Below, piece after piece: positions 43,477 through 51,722 of a stretch of DNA of 64,000 bases. Positions within the stretch are counted from its first letter, which is position 1; each line of letters opens with the position of its first letter. The notes beneath the pieces were generated by a model that worked only from the letters and a program-made list of their open reading frames with translations, searched no databases and was not told where the DNA came from. The stretch covers positions 434,001 to 498,000 of the forward strand of contig CAVTBM010000006.1 in the NCBI GenBank assembly GCA_963732905.1, in the 5' to 3' direction. The translations under genes were made by a program, and so were the position numbers. This stretch comes from DASQZK01 sp963732905. Lineage in GTDB: Bacteria; Bacteroidota; Bacteroidia; Bacteroidales; GCA-2748055.

Positions 43477-45795
43477 TCAGTACTTTCTTTGGTACAGGTC
43501 TTCCAGTTTGGTCCCTTTCAGCTGTTCGACAAATATTACCAGATGTGCGATCATGATCTCCCACATCTTTCGTCCTTTTTCGGCGCTGGCTTTTGTCGGG
43601 TCTCCCATAACACCTGTTTTGCTGATGTTCCGTGTGCGGGTATACCATGAGACACCCCGCTGGGATGTATAATTGAGATAGACGCTTCCGAAATCAGGTG
43701 TACTGTTTTCGGCTTTATCCATTTTCACCAGGTGAGGGCGGATGGCCAGCGTGGTACTGGTCTCGATCTCCCCTGCATGGATGTCATTCGGGGTGTCGAT
43801 CATCTTGTAAAGGTCCTCATCGCTGGTCTCACCCGTTTCCACACAGACGAAAATGTTAGCATCCCGGTTAATCATCTGGGCCGCAAAATTCAGCGTTGGC
43901 GTATTATCGCCATGGCCATTGAGAATGACCAGTTTCCGGATGCCATTCCGGGCAAGGCTCATGCCGATATCGTATATCATTTTGCCCAGGGCGTCATTAC
44001 TTACACTCACCGTACCTTTGAAATCTTCATGGTGATAGGCAACTCCGTAAGAAACGAGAGGAAGAACAAATGGCCTGGGTTTACTGCAGGCTTCGGCAAC
44101 CCTCCGGGCCAGGTATTCAGCATCAAAGGCATCGACATCCACCGGCAGGTGAGGTCCATGCTGTTCAATTGAGCCACAGGGAAGAATAGCCAGATCGACC
44201 AGCTCCAGCTTTTCCTCAATCTCAGGCCAGCTCATTTCAGCCCACAGGTAATCGGCAGTCACGTTTTCAGCTTTTTTACTGTTGCCAAGCTCGAAGGGAT
44301 AAGGAATGCTCATATCAGGATCCGTGAACACATCCATTTCTTCCCATTTTTTACTGACCAGTCTGACTGCTCCGCCGGCATATTCTTCAAAGACAGTGAA
44401 CAACGGAATACGAAGGTCGTTGGGGATATCTTTGATGAGCGAACGTTCACTGTCGAAACGCATCTTCATGATTTGTGGGTGGAGTTTTGCCAGCCCCTGG
44501 CTGTGCGCGGTAACTGCAATCAGCTCTTTGTCCAGCAGAAGAGCATACAGATGGGCCGCATCGGATCCGATCTGCTTCACGCCGGATGAGGCGAGCGATT
44601 TTAATCCCCGTTCAATCTGTTCCTGACTATACCCGCAACGTTCAGGATTCTCGTCCAGTACTTTCAGCATACCGATAATCCGCCGGCATTTTTCACAATT
44701 GCCGCAGGGATAAATCCGGCCTTCCGTTTCGTGAGCTGCATGACACGACACCTGCTGACGCTGCAAATCAGGAAAGCGCTTGACCAGGATCTTCAGGATC
44801 AGCAGCTCTGAAAGGCTTCTCAGAATGGAAAACTGACTGATGTTCCAGCCTTTTTTCATGAAATACCTCGACAGGGCATTGTCAAAATAGCGGCTCTGAT
44901 CATACAAGCCATCATAATTGGTGATTCCTTCAAAGTTCAGCTTGCGGGTGGTGTCGAACTCATTGCCGATAATCAGTCTGCCGATACCCCGCTTTTTCAG
45001 TAAGGGAAGAACCCCGAAAATGAACACAGAGACGGTCCAGAGCCGGATAGGATAGTCGTCGGCTCTTATCGTATTGAAACCTGACCGGATGAAGGGCATA
45101 TTCCGGAGCATCCAGTTAAAAATGCGGTCGGAATTACACCAAACCCTGCCTGTATTTCGATCCTGCTCTTTCAGGTACCGGTAAGCATTCAGGGCAGTGT
45201 ACCAATGACGACCCGACTCATTAATGAAAATGGGATGCACATCTTTCCCCATCTCACTGATCAAACCGTAGCTCAGAAGACTGTCTTTGCCGCCGCTGCT
45301 CAGGATACAATGTTTTTCACGGTCCGTATCCCAGTGTTTCCAGTCAAACTCTGAGGATTTTCCTGAAACGGTATCGATGAAACGGATCTCTGAAGATGTA
45401 TATTTCTTCATCTTCTCCGGTGAAAGTCCGGTATAGGATTCGGTGATAAACGCATTTGGTTTCAGGAGCCTGTTCACGAAAATCTCCCGGGAGGTGTTTT
45501 CCGTCATATCACGGATAAACTTCCTGTCGGTATCGTCGTAAAGTCCGTCGAAGACAACTTCCTTGCAGAACAATCCGTAATTCAGGGCTGCCTGAGCCAG
45601 CATCATGGAAGCCAGGTTCCGGTCAGTGGTCGAAGCCGGATCAAAGACATCCTCTTCGAAGGAATAGATCAGTTCGTTCTCCGATATCGCGCCACCGGCT
45701 ATGTGAAGGATATATTTTGAACTGATCTTTTTATTCTCAATGACCGGAGCGGAGACCGTCAGACGGTCAAAGACGATGTATTCTGAAAGTTCCAT
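43477..45795 (-). CDS. Fusion protein: PP-loop ATPase domain plus creatininase-family amidohydrolase
   Basis: 772 residues in one frame. Residues about 1-480 form a PP-loop (QueC/asparagine-synthetase-like) module: the pyrophosphate loop SSGGKDS at 166-172 and a four-Cys set (C351, C364, C367, C370; PCGNCEKC) resembling the zinc site of QueC proteins. Residues about 510-772 form a creatininase domain with all metal ligands in place: Glu 544 and His 546 in GSIEQHGPHLP, Asp 555, His 628 in NGHGDN, Glu 676 in HAGEIE. A PP-loop domain adenylates a carboxyl or amide carbon; creatininases hydrolyse linear or cyclic amides. The substrate is unknown. It lies between DgcN-like and DgcA-like genes, which suggests action on glutamate-containing amides or peptides. 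Confidence 0.85.
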   Translation of the reverse strand: MELSEYIVFDRLTVSAPVIENKKISSKYILHIAGGAISENELIYSFEEDVFDPASTTDRNLASMMLAQAALNYGLFCKEVVFDGLYDDTDRKFIRDMTENTSREIFVNRLLKPNAFITESYTGLSPEKMKKYTSSEIRFIDTVSGKSSEFDWKHWDTDREKHCILSSGGKDSLLSYGLISEMGKDVHPIFINESGRHWYTALNAYRYLKEQDRNTGRVWCNSDRIFNWMLRNMPFIRSGFNTIRADDYPIRLWTVSVFIFGVLPLLKKRGIGRLIIGNEFDTTRKLNFEGITNYDGLYDQSRYFDNALSRYFMKKGWNISQFSILRSLSELLILKILVKRFPDLQRQQVSCHAAHETEGRIYPCGNCEKCRRIIGMLKVLDENPERCGYSQEQIERGLKSLASSGVKQIGSDAAHLYALLLDKELIAVTAHSQGLAKLHPQIMKMRFDSERSLIKDIPNDLRIPLFTVFEEYAGGAVRLVSKKWEEMDVFTDPDMSIPYPFELGNSKKAENVTADYLWAEMSWPEIEEKLELVDLAILPCGSIEQHGPHLPVDVDAFDAEYLARRVAEACSKPRPFVLPLVSYGVAYHHEDFKGTVSVSNDALGKMIYDIGMSLARNGIRKLVILNGHGDNTPTLNFAAQMINRDANIFVCVETGETSDEDLYKMIDTPNDIHAGEIETSTTLAIRPHLVKMDKAENSTPDFGSVYLNYTSQRGVSWYTRTRNISKTGVMGDPTKASAEKGRKMWEIMIAHLVIFVEQLKGTKLEDLYQRKY

Positions 45796-45850
45796 ATTTC
45801 AATGCTTTATCGTATTTTTTACCGGTGACAGGAAAAGTGGTCCCGAAGTA

Positions 45851-46927
45851 TCATGATCTGATCAGCGGCTTAAGGACGGTCAGAAGTTTTCCGGGTCCGT
45901 TCTTCAGAACATCGGTTGCCGGAATGCCGGTTTCCAGGGTGATCATCTCCTCTGCCTTCCGTATTTCTTCATCGTTCATATTTTCATGATTGATGGTTAT
46001 GGCCACCACTTTTTTCCCGGATATGATTTCAATAGCCCTGATCTGCTGTTCAAGCGGATGAAGTGTGTAACCCGGGAACCCATCATACTCATAACGTTTG
46101 GGAGCATGCTGAAGGATGACAAAGTCGGGACGTCCGGCAGCAAGGATCTCGAAGCCCCCGGGATAGGCGGGGTTAAGCAGGCTGCCCTGGCCTTCGATGA
46201 TGATGGCGGCGGGATCTTCGTTTCTCCAGGCCTCATGTACGGCGTGTTCGATCTCTCCCGACACAAAATCGTTGATCAGCGAGTCCATAATGATGCTGTA
46301 CTTAGCCCCCTGCATCCAGGCCGTCTGCCCGGTGCCGATCAGCTCGGCTTTCAGCCCTGCATCGCGTAAGCCGTGAACCACGATCCAGGAGGTGGTACGC
46401 TTGCCTATCGCCGAGTCGGTGCCGAGTACGGCCAGTTTGAGGCAACTCACCTCTTCGATCTTACCGGTGAAAAAATGCAGCTTGTCCCGTGAAGGTGTTT
46501 TGCGTATGTCGCGGATGGTAACCCCGTGATCACGGGCCATGCCGGAAAATTCCGGATCATCGGAGAGGAAGTCATGCAGGCCCGAATCGATGTTCATTCC
46601 AAGTTCGATGGCTCTGATAATGTCTTTTCGGGCTGAGACATCGAGACGGCCGCCATCGGGAGCTAGGCCGATAACGAAAAAACCGGGTTTCAGTCCTCTT
46701 TTGCGAGCATTATTAAAAGCCTCATCGACAGAGGCGGATACCGGGATTCCATTATTCCTTCTGTCGAGGATCTCACCCGCATCCCTTCCGGCATACCGTG
46801 AATCGATGACAGAGATAACCTCATATCTTTCCGTAAAACGGACCAGGCCGTGAGCCGTTTTTCCGTTGGTGGTGTTGAAGGCCCCTTCGCAATAGACCAG
46901 GGCCGGACCGTCGACAGGATCTTTCAT
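45851..46927 (-). CDS. DUF1611 family protein, DgcN-like
   Basis: 358 residues. An N-terminal Rossmann-like domain (residues about 8-150, with YEVISVIDSRYAGRDAGEILD) is followed by a P-loop NTPase-like C-terminal domain with VLGTDSAIGKRTTSW (Lys 176). From memory, DgcN proteins of this family N-acetylate D-glutamate and are encoded next to DgcA racemases in marine bacteria. Here the racemase gene is two genes downstream. The AIILQHAPKRYEYDGFP and VAITINHENMNDEE segments near the C terminus are family-like. The gene follows the PLP enzyme after 9 bases. Confidence 0.82.
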   Translation of the reverse strand: MKDPVDGPALVYCEGAFNTTNGKTAHGLVRFTERYEVISVIDSRYAGRDAGEILDRRNNGIPVSASVDEAFNNARKRGLKPGFFVIGLAPDGGRLDVSARKDIIRAIELGMNIDSGLHDFLSDDPEFSGMARDHGVTIRDIRKTPSRDKLHFFTGKIEEVSCLKLAVLGTDSAIGKRTTSWIVVHGLRDAGLKAELIGTGQTAWMQGAKYSIIMDSLINDFVSGEIEHAVHEAWRNEDPAAIIIEGQGSLLNPAYPGGFEILAAGRPDFVILQHAPKRYEYDGFPGYTLHPLEQQIRAIEIISGKKVVAITINHENMNDEEIRKAEEMITLETGIPATDVLKNGPGKLLTVLKPLIRS

Positions 46928-46936
46928 AAACAGTAC

Positions 46937-48034
46937 TTATTTTCTGCCGGTAAGCACCGCGACAAACCGGTCGTTATCAAAATTTTCTTTTTTATGCAGC
47001 TCAAGAAGGGCGATGAGCCCGGCGGTAGAGGCAGGCAACACGTTCAGCCCCTCCTTGTCTTTCAGGATTTTCGAATAGTGGATAAGCTTGAGGTCCGACA
47101 CATCATCGGCCCATCCACCGGTAGAGTTAATCGCATTGAGGGCTACGTCACCGTCATAGGAGTGCCAGTTTATAAGTGCTTCGTTCACAGCTGTTTCCCT
47201 GATGCTCTCCGGCCTGAGGTCTTCACAATACTTCAGTCCTTTTTGAAAGGAGAGGATGATAGGATTCTTCTTGAAGGAAGACCCGGCGACGATACGGGGA
47301 ACACGGGATGTCTTGCCCCGTTTGTAAAGGGTGGCAAAGCCACGGTGAATACCGGCAAGCATCGTCCCGTTAGATACGGGAGCAGCCAGAACTTTAGGAG
47401 CATCCCGGAGTGCATCGTAAATCTCATAGGCGATCTCGGCATAGGAGATGAGCTGAAGGTGGGTGTTCGCTCCGCCGGGGTTGGCATCGTAATATTCTTT
47501 TTCAAGAGCAAGCTTCTGGGAAAAATCTACGGCTTCTTCATAATTACCTTCAGTCCGTAGTATTTCAGAACCAAGACTTATCATCTCCGTGACGCGCCTG
47601 GTATGGTAGTTTTCAGGAATACAGATGATGCATCGAAGACCTGCCATACCGGAAGCCAGGGCCATCGCCACCCCATAATTACCACAGGTGGCCAGAGTTA
47701 CCGTATCGTAACCTCTCCTGAGGGCATCCATGCACTGGGCAAAGGCTATCCGGTCCTTCTGTGTGCCGGTGGGATTATTCCCCTCAAACTTAATATAGAG
47801 CTGTTTGATACCCGTCTCCCTCTCAATGTTACGGGCCCGGCTGAGAGTGGTATCTCCCACCTCGATATTAAAAATATCCTCGTAGGCCTCAAGGCGATCC
47901 ACCATCTCATTTTCCGGATCCACAACTGTGTTCTTCAATTGTTCCGACTCAGACGAAACAGCCAGTCCGAATGCCGATGCACCGTCAATAAGTGCATAAG
48001 GGCTGTTGCTGCTTTGATGTTGTTTGCTATCCAC
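46937..48034 (-). CDS. PLP-dependent enzyme, threonine-synthase / tryptophan-synthase-beta fold
   Basis: 365 residues starting at GTG 48034; no ATG precedes the conserved core. Fold-type II PLP enzyme: the PLP Lys is in NPTGTQKDRIAF, a phosphate- or carboxylate-binding TLATCGNYGVAMALASG follows, and CIICIPENYHTRRVTEMISLGSEILRTEG is typical of the threonine synthase branch. C-terminal part LNVLPASTAGLIAL. Possible reactions include beta/gamma-elimination or replacement on an amino acid. First gene of the four-gene operon, divergent from the symporter. The substrate is not inferable from sequence alone. Confidence 0.85.
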   Translation of the reverse strand: MDSKQHQSSNSPYALIDGASAFGLAVSSESEQLKNTVVDPENEMVDRLEAYEDIFNIEVGDTTLSRARNIERETGIKQLYIKFEGNNPTGTQKDRIAFAQCMDALRRGYDTVTLATCGNYGVAMALASGMAGLRCIICIPENYHTRRVTEMISLGSEILRTEGNYEEAVDFSQKLALEKEYYDANPGGANTHLQLISYAEIAYEIYDALRDAPKVLAAPVSNGTMLAGIHRGFATLYKRGKTSRVPRIVAGSSFKKNPIILSFQKGLKYCEDLRPESIRETAVNEALINWHSYDGDVALNAINSTGGWADDVSDLKLIHYSKILKDKEGLNVLPASTAGLIALLELHKKENFDNDRFVAVLTGRK

Positions 48035-48464
48035 TGATGGTCAGGTTATTAATATGGTAAAGGTAAAGCTTAAATATGCAAAGTGCATTTAGTAAACTAT
48101 AATAGTAACAGCAGAAGGTTGGGAATGTTGGGAAGGATCAGGGAGTACAGAATAATGGACCGCAAAAAAAGGAGCCGGGAAGTGTGCTGACCGTAATAAT
48201 ACCGTAGATACCCGAACCCCGGTTATCCCTGCCGGAGATCTGAAAGAGGATCTGCCTTTTCTTTATACTGACAGTGCATATTTCACAAAGTGAGTATTGA
48301 TGATGTGCATAAAATTCCTTAGCAAAGACCCATAGGTGAATTTTCGTTTTCAGGGAACTGGTTACTCCTCCTGCAACCCTTGTGTATGCATCCCCTCTCC
48401 CTTTCTGCTATGAACATTCCTTTCAATTTATTAGTTTTATGATTACAAATTCGAATTTGCTTTT
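48035..48464. other. 430-base divergent regulatory region
   Basis: No gene, tRNA or repeat recognised. Near the symporter start there is TAGTTTTA (48432-48439), one mismatch from the -7 consensus, followed by the 14-base perfect palindrome CAAATTCGAATTTG (48446-48459), which ends 5 bases before the ATG. It could be an operator. Confidence 0.45.
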
Positions 48465-49976
48465 ATGGCTTCCGATTCATCCGTCGATCAACGTTTCTCT
48501 TCCCGTTTAGGTCTTCTGCTGAGCACACTCGGGATAGCGGTAGGTACAGGCAACATATGGCGCTTCCCGCGGATCGCCGCTCAGAACGGCGGTGTTGATG
48601 GAGCAGGGGCCCTGCTGATCGCATGGGTCATTTTCCTGTTTGCCTGGAGTATCCCGCTTATCATTGCCGAATATTTCCTGGGTCGCCGGTTCCGTCTTGG
48701 GGTGATAGGTGCTTTTACCGGAGGAATGGGAAATCGCTTCGCATGGATGGGGGCTTTCGTAGCCTTCGTAGCAACAGCCATCAGCTTTTTCTATGCCGTC
48801 ATCATTGGATGGGCCATCTATTTCTTTGTTTACATGCTCACCCATAGCCTGCCTTCAGACACCGTCTCCTCGGCACAGATCTGGACACATTTTCAGGACA
48901 GTCCCTGGCCGTATATTCTTCACTTCCTTGCGGTGGCAGTTGGAGCACTGGCTATTCTGAGGGGGATCCGTTCCATCGAAAAGGTGAACAAAATCCTGAT
49001 CCCGGTGCTGATCGTGATCATCCTCGTGGCGGTGATCCGTTCTCTTCTGCTTCCCGGAGCAGCCGGCGGCATTGCCTACCTGTTCCATCCACAATGGGAC
49101 CAGCTGAGTCATCCGTCCGTCTGGCTGCAGGCCCTTACTCAGAATGCCTGGGACACCGGCGCCGGATGGGGACTATTCCTGACCTACGCCGCCTATATGA
49201 AAGCCGAACACGGCACCATTAAAAATGCCTTCATCACCGGTATCGGGAACAACACGATCTCCCTGCTCATGGCTATCATGATCTTCGGTACGGTCTTCTC
49301 TGTCTTGCAGAACGGAATGGGCTACAGTGACCGGCAGGTGCTGGAAGTGATGAAGACAAGCGGACCGGCGAGTACAGGCCTCACCTTCATCTGGATGCCC
49401 CAGCTTTTTGCCCGGATGAGCTTTGGAAGACCCCTTGCGATTTTGTTTTTCCTCGGACTGACCTTCGCCGGTTTCTCTTCCCTGATCTCCATGTTTGAAA
49501 TGTCGGCCAGGGTGTTGGTAGACCGCGGTGTAAAACGCTCCAAAGCCGTCTGGATTATTGTAGGCATTGTATATCTCCTGGGCATCCCTTCAGCTATGAA
49601 CCTTAATTTTCTCAGTAACCAGGACTTTGTCTGGGGCATCGGACTGATGATCTCCGGGGCATTTATCGCCATTAACGTGGTAAGATATGGTGTGCGCAAA
49701 CTCAGGGATGAGATGCAGACAGCCCGCTTTGACTGGAAAGCCGGCCGCTGGTGGGATCTGATCATGATATGGCTGGTGCCCGCAGGAGCTGTGGTCCTCC
49801 TGATATGGTGGTTCACGCTCTCGGTGACCCGGCTGGCTCCTGACAGCTGGTTCAACCCGTTCAGCACGTTCAGCATCATGACATGTCTTGTGCAGTGGCT
49901 GGCAGTAACGCTGGTCTTTGTCTTACTGAACCATTGGCTGGCAAGGAGAGGAAAAGTATCAGATCAGGCCGGGTAA
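48465..49976 (+). CDS. Sodium:neurotransmitter/amino-acid symporter (SNF/NSS family)
   Basis: 503 residues with about 12 membrane segments. Family signatures: SRLGLLLSTLGIAVGTGNIWRFPRIAAQNGG in TM1 with the Na-binding region, WSIPLIIAEYFLGRRFRLG, and the TM6 break around WDTGAGWGLFLTYAAYMK. Bacterial NSS proteins (LeuT-like) import amino acids with sodium. It is divergent from the PLP/DgcN/PP-loop/DgcA operon and may import the substrate used there. A MetH-activation-domain gene converges on it 4 bases after its stop. Confidence 0.94.
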   Translation: MASDSSVDQRFSSRLGLLLSTLGIAVGTGNIWRFPRIAAQNGGVDGAGALLIAWVIFLFAWSIPLIIAEYFLGRRFRLGVIGAFTGGMGNRFAWMGAFVAFVATAISFFYAVIIGWAIYFFVYMLTHSLPSDTVSSAQIWTHFQDSPWPYILHFLAVAVGALAILRGIRSIEKVNKILIPVLIVIILVAVIRSLLLPGAAGGIAYLFHPQWDQLSHPSVWLQALTQNAWDTGAGWGLFLTYAAYMKAEHGTIKNAFITGIGNNTISLLMAIMIFGTVFSVLQNGMGYSDRQVLEVMKTSGPASTGLTFIWMPQLFARMSFGRPLAILFFLGLTFAGFSSLISMFEMSARVLVDRGVKRSKAVWIIVGIVYLLGIPSAMNLNFLSNQDFVWGIGLMISGAFIAINVVRYGVRKLRDEMQTARFDWKAGRWWDLIMIWLVPAGAVVLLIWWFTLSVTRLAPDSWFNPFSTFSIMTCLVQWLAVTLVFVLLNHWLARRGKVSDQAG

Positions 49977-49980
49977 TGGT

Positions 49981-50736
49981 TCAATCATGGATTTTGCTCT
50001 CCCCTTCTTCCTTCTCCATTTTCTTGTCCTGCTTTTTCCTTCCCTTCCTCTCCCGGTAGATGCAGTCGTCAAAATCACATATACCACAAGTGTAAGGATT
50101 GAAGTGTACGTCCTTGCCAATCCCGATCACACAGCTCACCGATTTGATGGGCTGCATCAGGGCAGTGTCTGATAATGTAATGCCCGGGAAGTTCTCGGGG
50201 AAGAGGCTGAAGAGTTTGTGCTGTTCCGCGGTGTTCCATCCGCAATAACCGGGACTGTAGCGGTTGGTGATCTTCATCCCTTCATTTCTCATCTCCTCCT
50301 CAAAATCGCTTTGCACTTTATCGATAGCTGCCTCGACGATTTCAGAGCCGAAAAGATCAATGATATACGCTTTGAGCATATCCCCGTCGAGGTTTTCCTT
50401 TTTCATCCAGCCGGTGATATCTTTTCCCGCTGTACAAAGGATTATGGCAATATTTTCCGACCGCCTTAACTGACGGCAAATGATTTTGCCGGGTTCTAAA
50501 GAGACCTCGCCAATCCTGAGGGTGAGCCCGTCATCCGGGAATCCGACGTTTTCAAAAATCCGGACCTCTGCCCTGATATCACAGACTTCTTCGATCTGCC
50601 TGTCGATATCCTCTACAATGTTCAAAAATAACGGATCTGTTTCCCCGGGAATATTTCCCATGAGAGTTTCAATCAGTCCGGTGTCGAATTTCAGGTCGCG
50701 GTATTTAAATTGGTATGTCTGCTGTGTAAATCTCAT
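49981..50736 (-). CDS. Stand-alone MetH-activation-domain protein (corrinoid reactivation)
   Basis: 251 residues resembling the SAM-binding activation domain of cobalamin-dependent methionine synthase: AIILCTAGKDI, FGSEIVEAAIDKVQSDFEEEM, then the SAM-loop pattern NRYSPGYCGW, FPENFPGITLSDTALMQPIKSVSCVIGIG, and a Cys group (CGICDFDDC). The tail is Lys/Glu-rich. Such free-standing proteins are found beside corrinoid methyltransferase genes, and a reactivation role is inferred. Last gene of the corrinoid operon, 71 bases after the CobW-type gene. Confidence 0.85.
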   Translation of the reverse strand: MRFTQQTYQFKYRDLKFDTGLIETLMGNIPGETDPLFLNIVEDIDRQIEEVCDIRAEVRIFENVGFPDDGLTLRIGEVSLEPGKIICRQLRRSENIAIILCTAGKDITGWMKKENLDGDMLKAYIIDLFGSEIVEAAIDKVQSDFEEEMRNEGMKITNRYSPGYCGWNTAEQHKLFSLFPENFPGITLSDTALMQPIKSVSCVIGIGKDVHFNPYTCGICDFDDCIYRERKGRKKQDKKMEKEEGESKIHD

Positions 50737-50807
50737 GATATATATCTTTCAATTATGGATCTGCTTTTCCCCATGAATGACCAGCCATAACGAATTCCGG
50801 AATGGAT

Positions 50808-51713
50808 TCAGGAATTCCGGAATGCGGCACTGAAAGCACGGGGGTCCAGGTCACTGCCAATGGCAATAAGTTGGGAAGGTCCGCTGTAGGAGGCATATTC
50901 CTCTACCCTTCTCTCTTCACCTACCGCCTGCACCATAACGGTTTTACCATTGTCGAGGTTGACAAATCCCTTCAGCCTGATGGTATGGGGAATCATCAGG
51001 TTGAGAAATGTGTCCAGACTTTCTGTGCTGATCTTTTTAACCGACCGGATCACCCCGGTTTTCAGTCCGGAAGGGCCGGAAGGTTTCTGCGCGTTTAAAA
51101 TAAAGTAGTTGTTTGTATTTCTGAGCTCTTCCTCTATGAAGTCAGTACGGCCATAGGAGGTATGCTTTATGAGACAGAAGGGGTTCAACTCCCTGATCAG
51201 CTTTTCAGAGGCGGAAATCTCTTCCGGGGTTGAAAGATCTGTCTTATTCAGGAGTACGATATCGGCGATACGGATCTGTTCCCTTACCCTTACATTCATC
51301 TTTTGAAGGGAAACAAATTGCCGGGCATCGGCGAGACAAACCGAGCCGGCATAACTTATCTTTTCCTTCAGGGCCGGTGCGGTAAGGATTTCAATAAGGC
51401 TCAGAGGGTCGGAAATACCGGAGGCTTCGAGGATAAGGATCCCGGGGTGGCTGTCAGAAATAAAATCTGAAAGTGCCGGGATGAAATTATCGATACGGCA
51501 TGCGCAGAAAACCGAACCACCATTGATCTCAAGTATTCTGACCGTTTCCTCTTCATGCCTGATCTCTTCCGAATCGATGGATGCCGGAGCGAACTCATTC
51601 TGGATGATCGCCGGATTCCGGTTCTTCATATCTGTGTGAAGCAGGTGTTTGATGAATGAGGTTTTGCCGCTTCCCAAAAATCCAAGGACCAGTATGAGAG
51701 GGATACTTTCCAT
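50808..51713 (-). CDS. CobW/G3E-family GTPase (COG0523 metallochaperone type)
   Basis: 301 residues. G1 Walker A LGFLGSGKTSFIKHL near residue 10, a Cys motif in the form CAC (VFCACRID, usually CxCC in this family), Walker B ILILEASGISDP, and LLNKTDL (NKxD). A CobW_C-like C-terminal region ends the chain (TIRLKGFVNLDNGKTVMVQAVG). COG0523 GTPases deliver zinc, cobalt or other metals to client proteins. Placed between the UroD-like methyltransferase and the activation protein, the client is most likely one of those, perhaps the zinc site of the methyltransferase. It follows the UroD-like gene after 9 bases. Confidence 0.87.
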   Translation of the reverse strand: MESIPLILVLGFLGSGKTSFIKHLLHTDMKNRNPAIIQNEFAPASIDSEEIRHEEETVRILEINGGSVFCACRIDNFIPALSDFISDSHPGILILEASGISDPLSLIEILTAPALKEKISYAGSVCLADARQFVSLQKMNVRVREQIRIADIVLLNKTDLSTPEEISASEKLIRELNPFCLIKHTSYGRTDFIEEELRNTNNYFILNAQKPSGPSGLKTGVIRSVKKISTESLDTFLNLMIPHTIRLKGFVNLDNGKTVMVQAVGEERRVEEYASYSGPSQLIAIGSDLDPRAFSAAFRNS

Positions 51714-51722
51714 GGGGCTATT

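Noticed and set aside
49322..49879. 185-codon minus-strand frame inside the symporter gene
   Set aside because: It is a shadow of the symporter gene on the other strand, with no domain.
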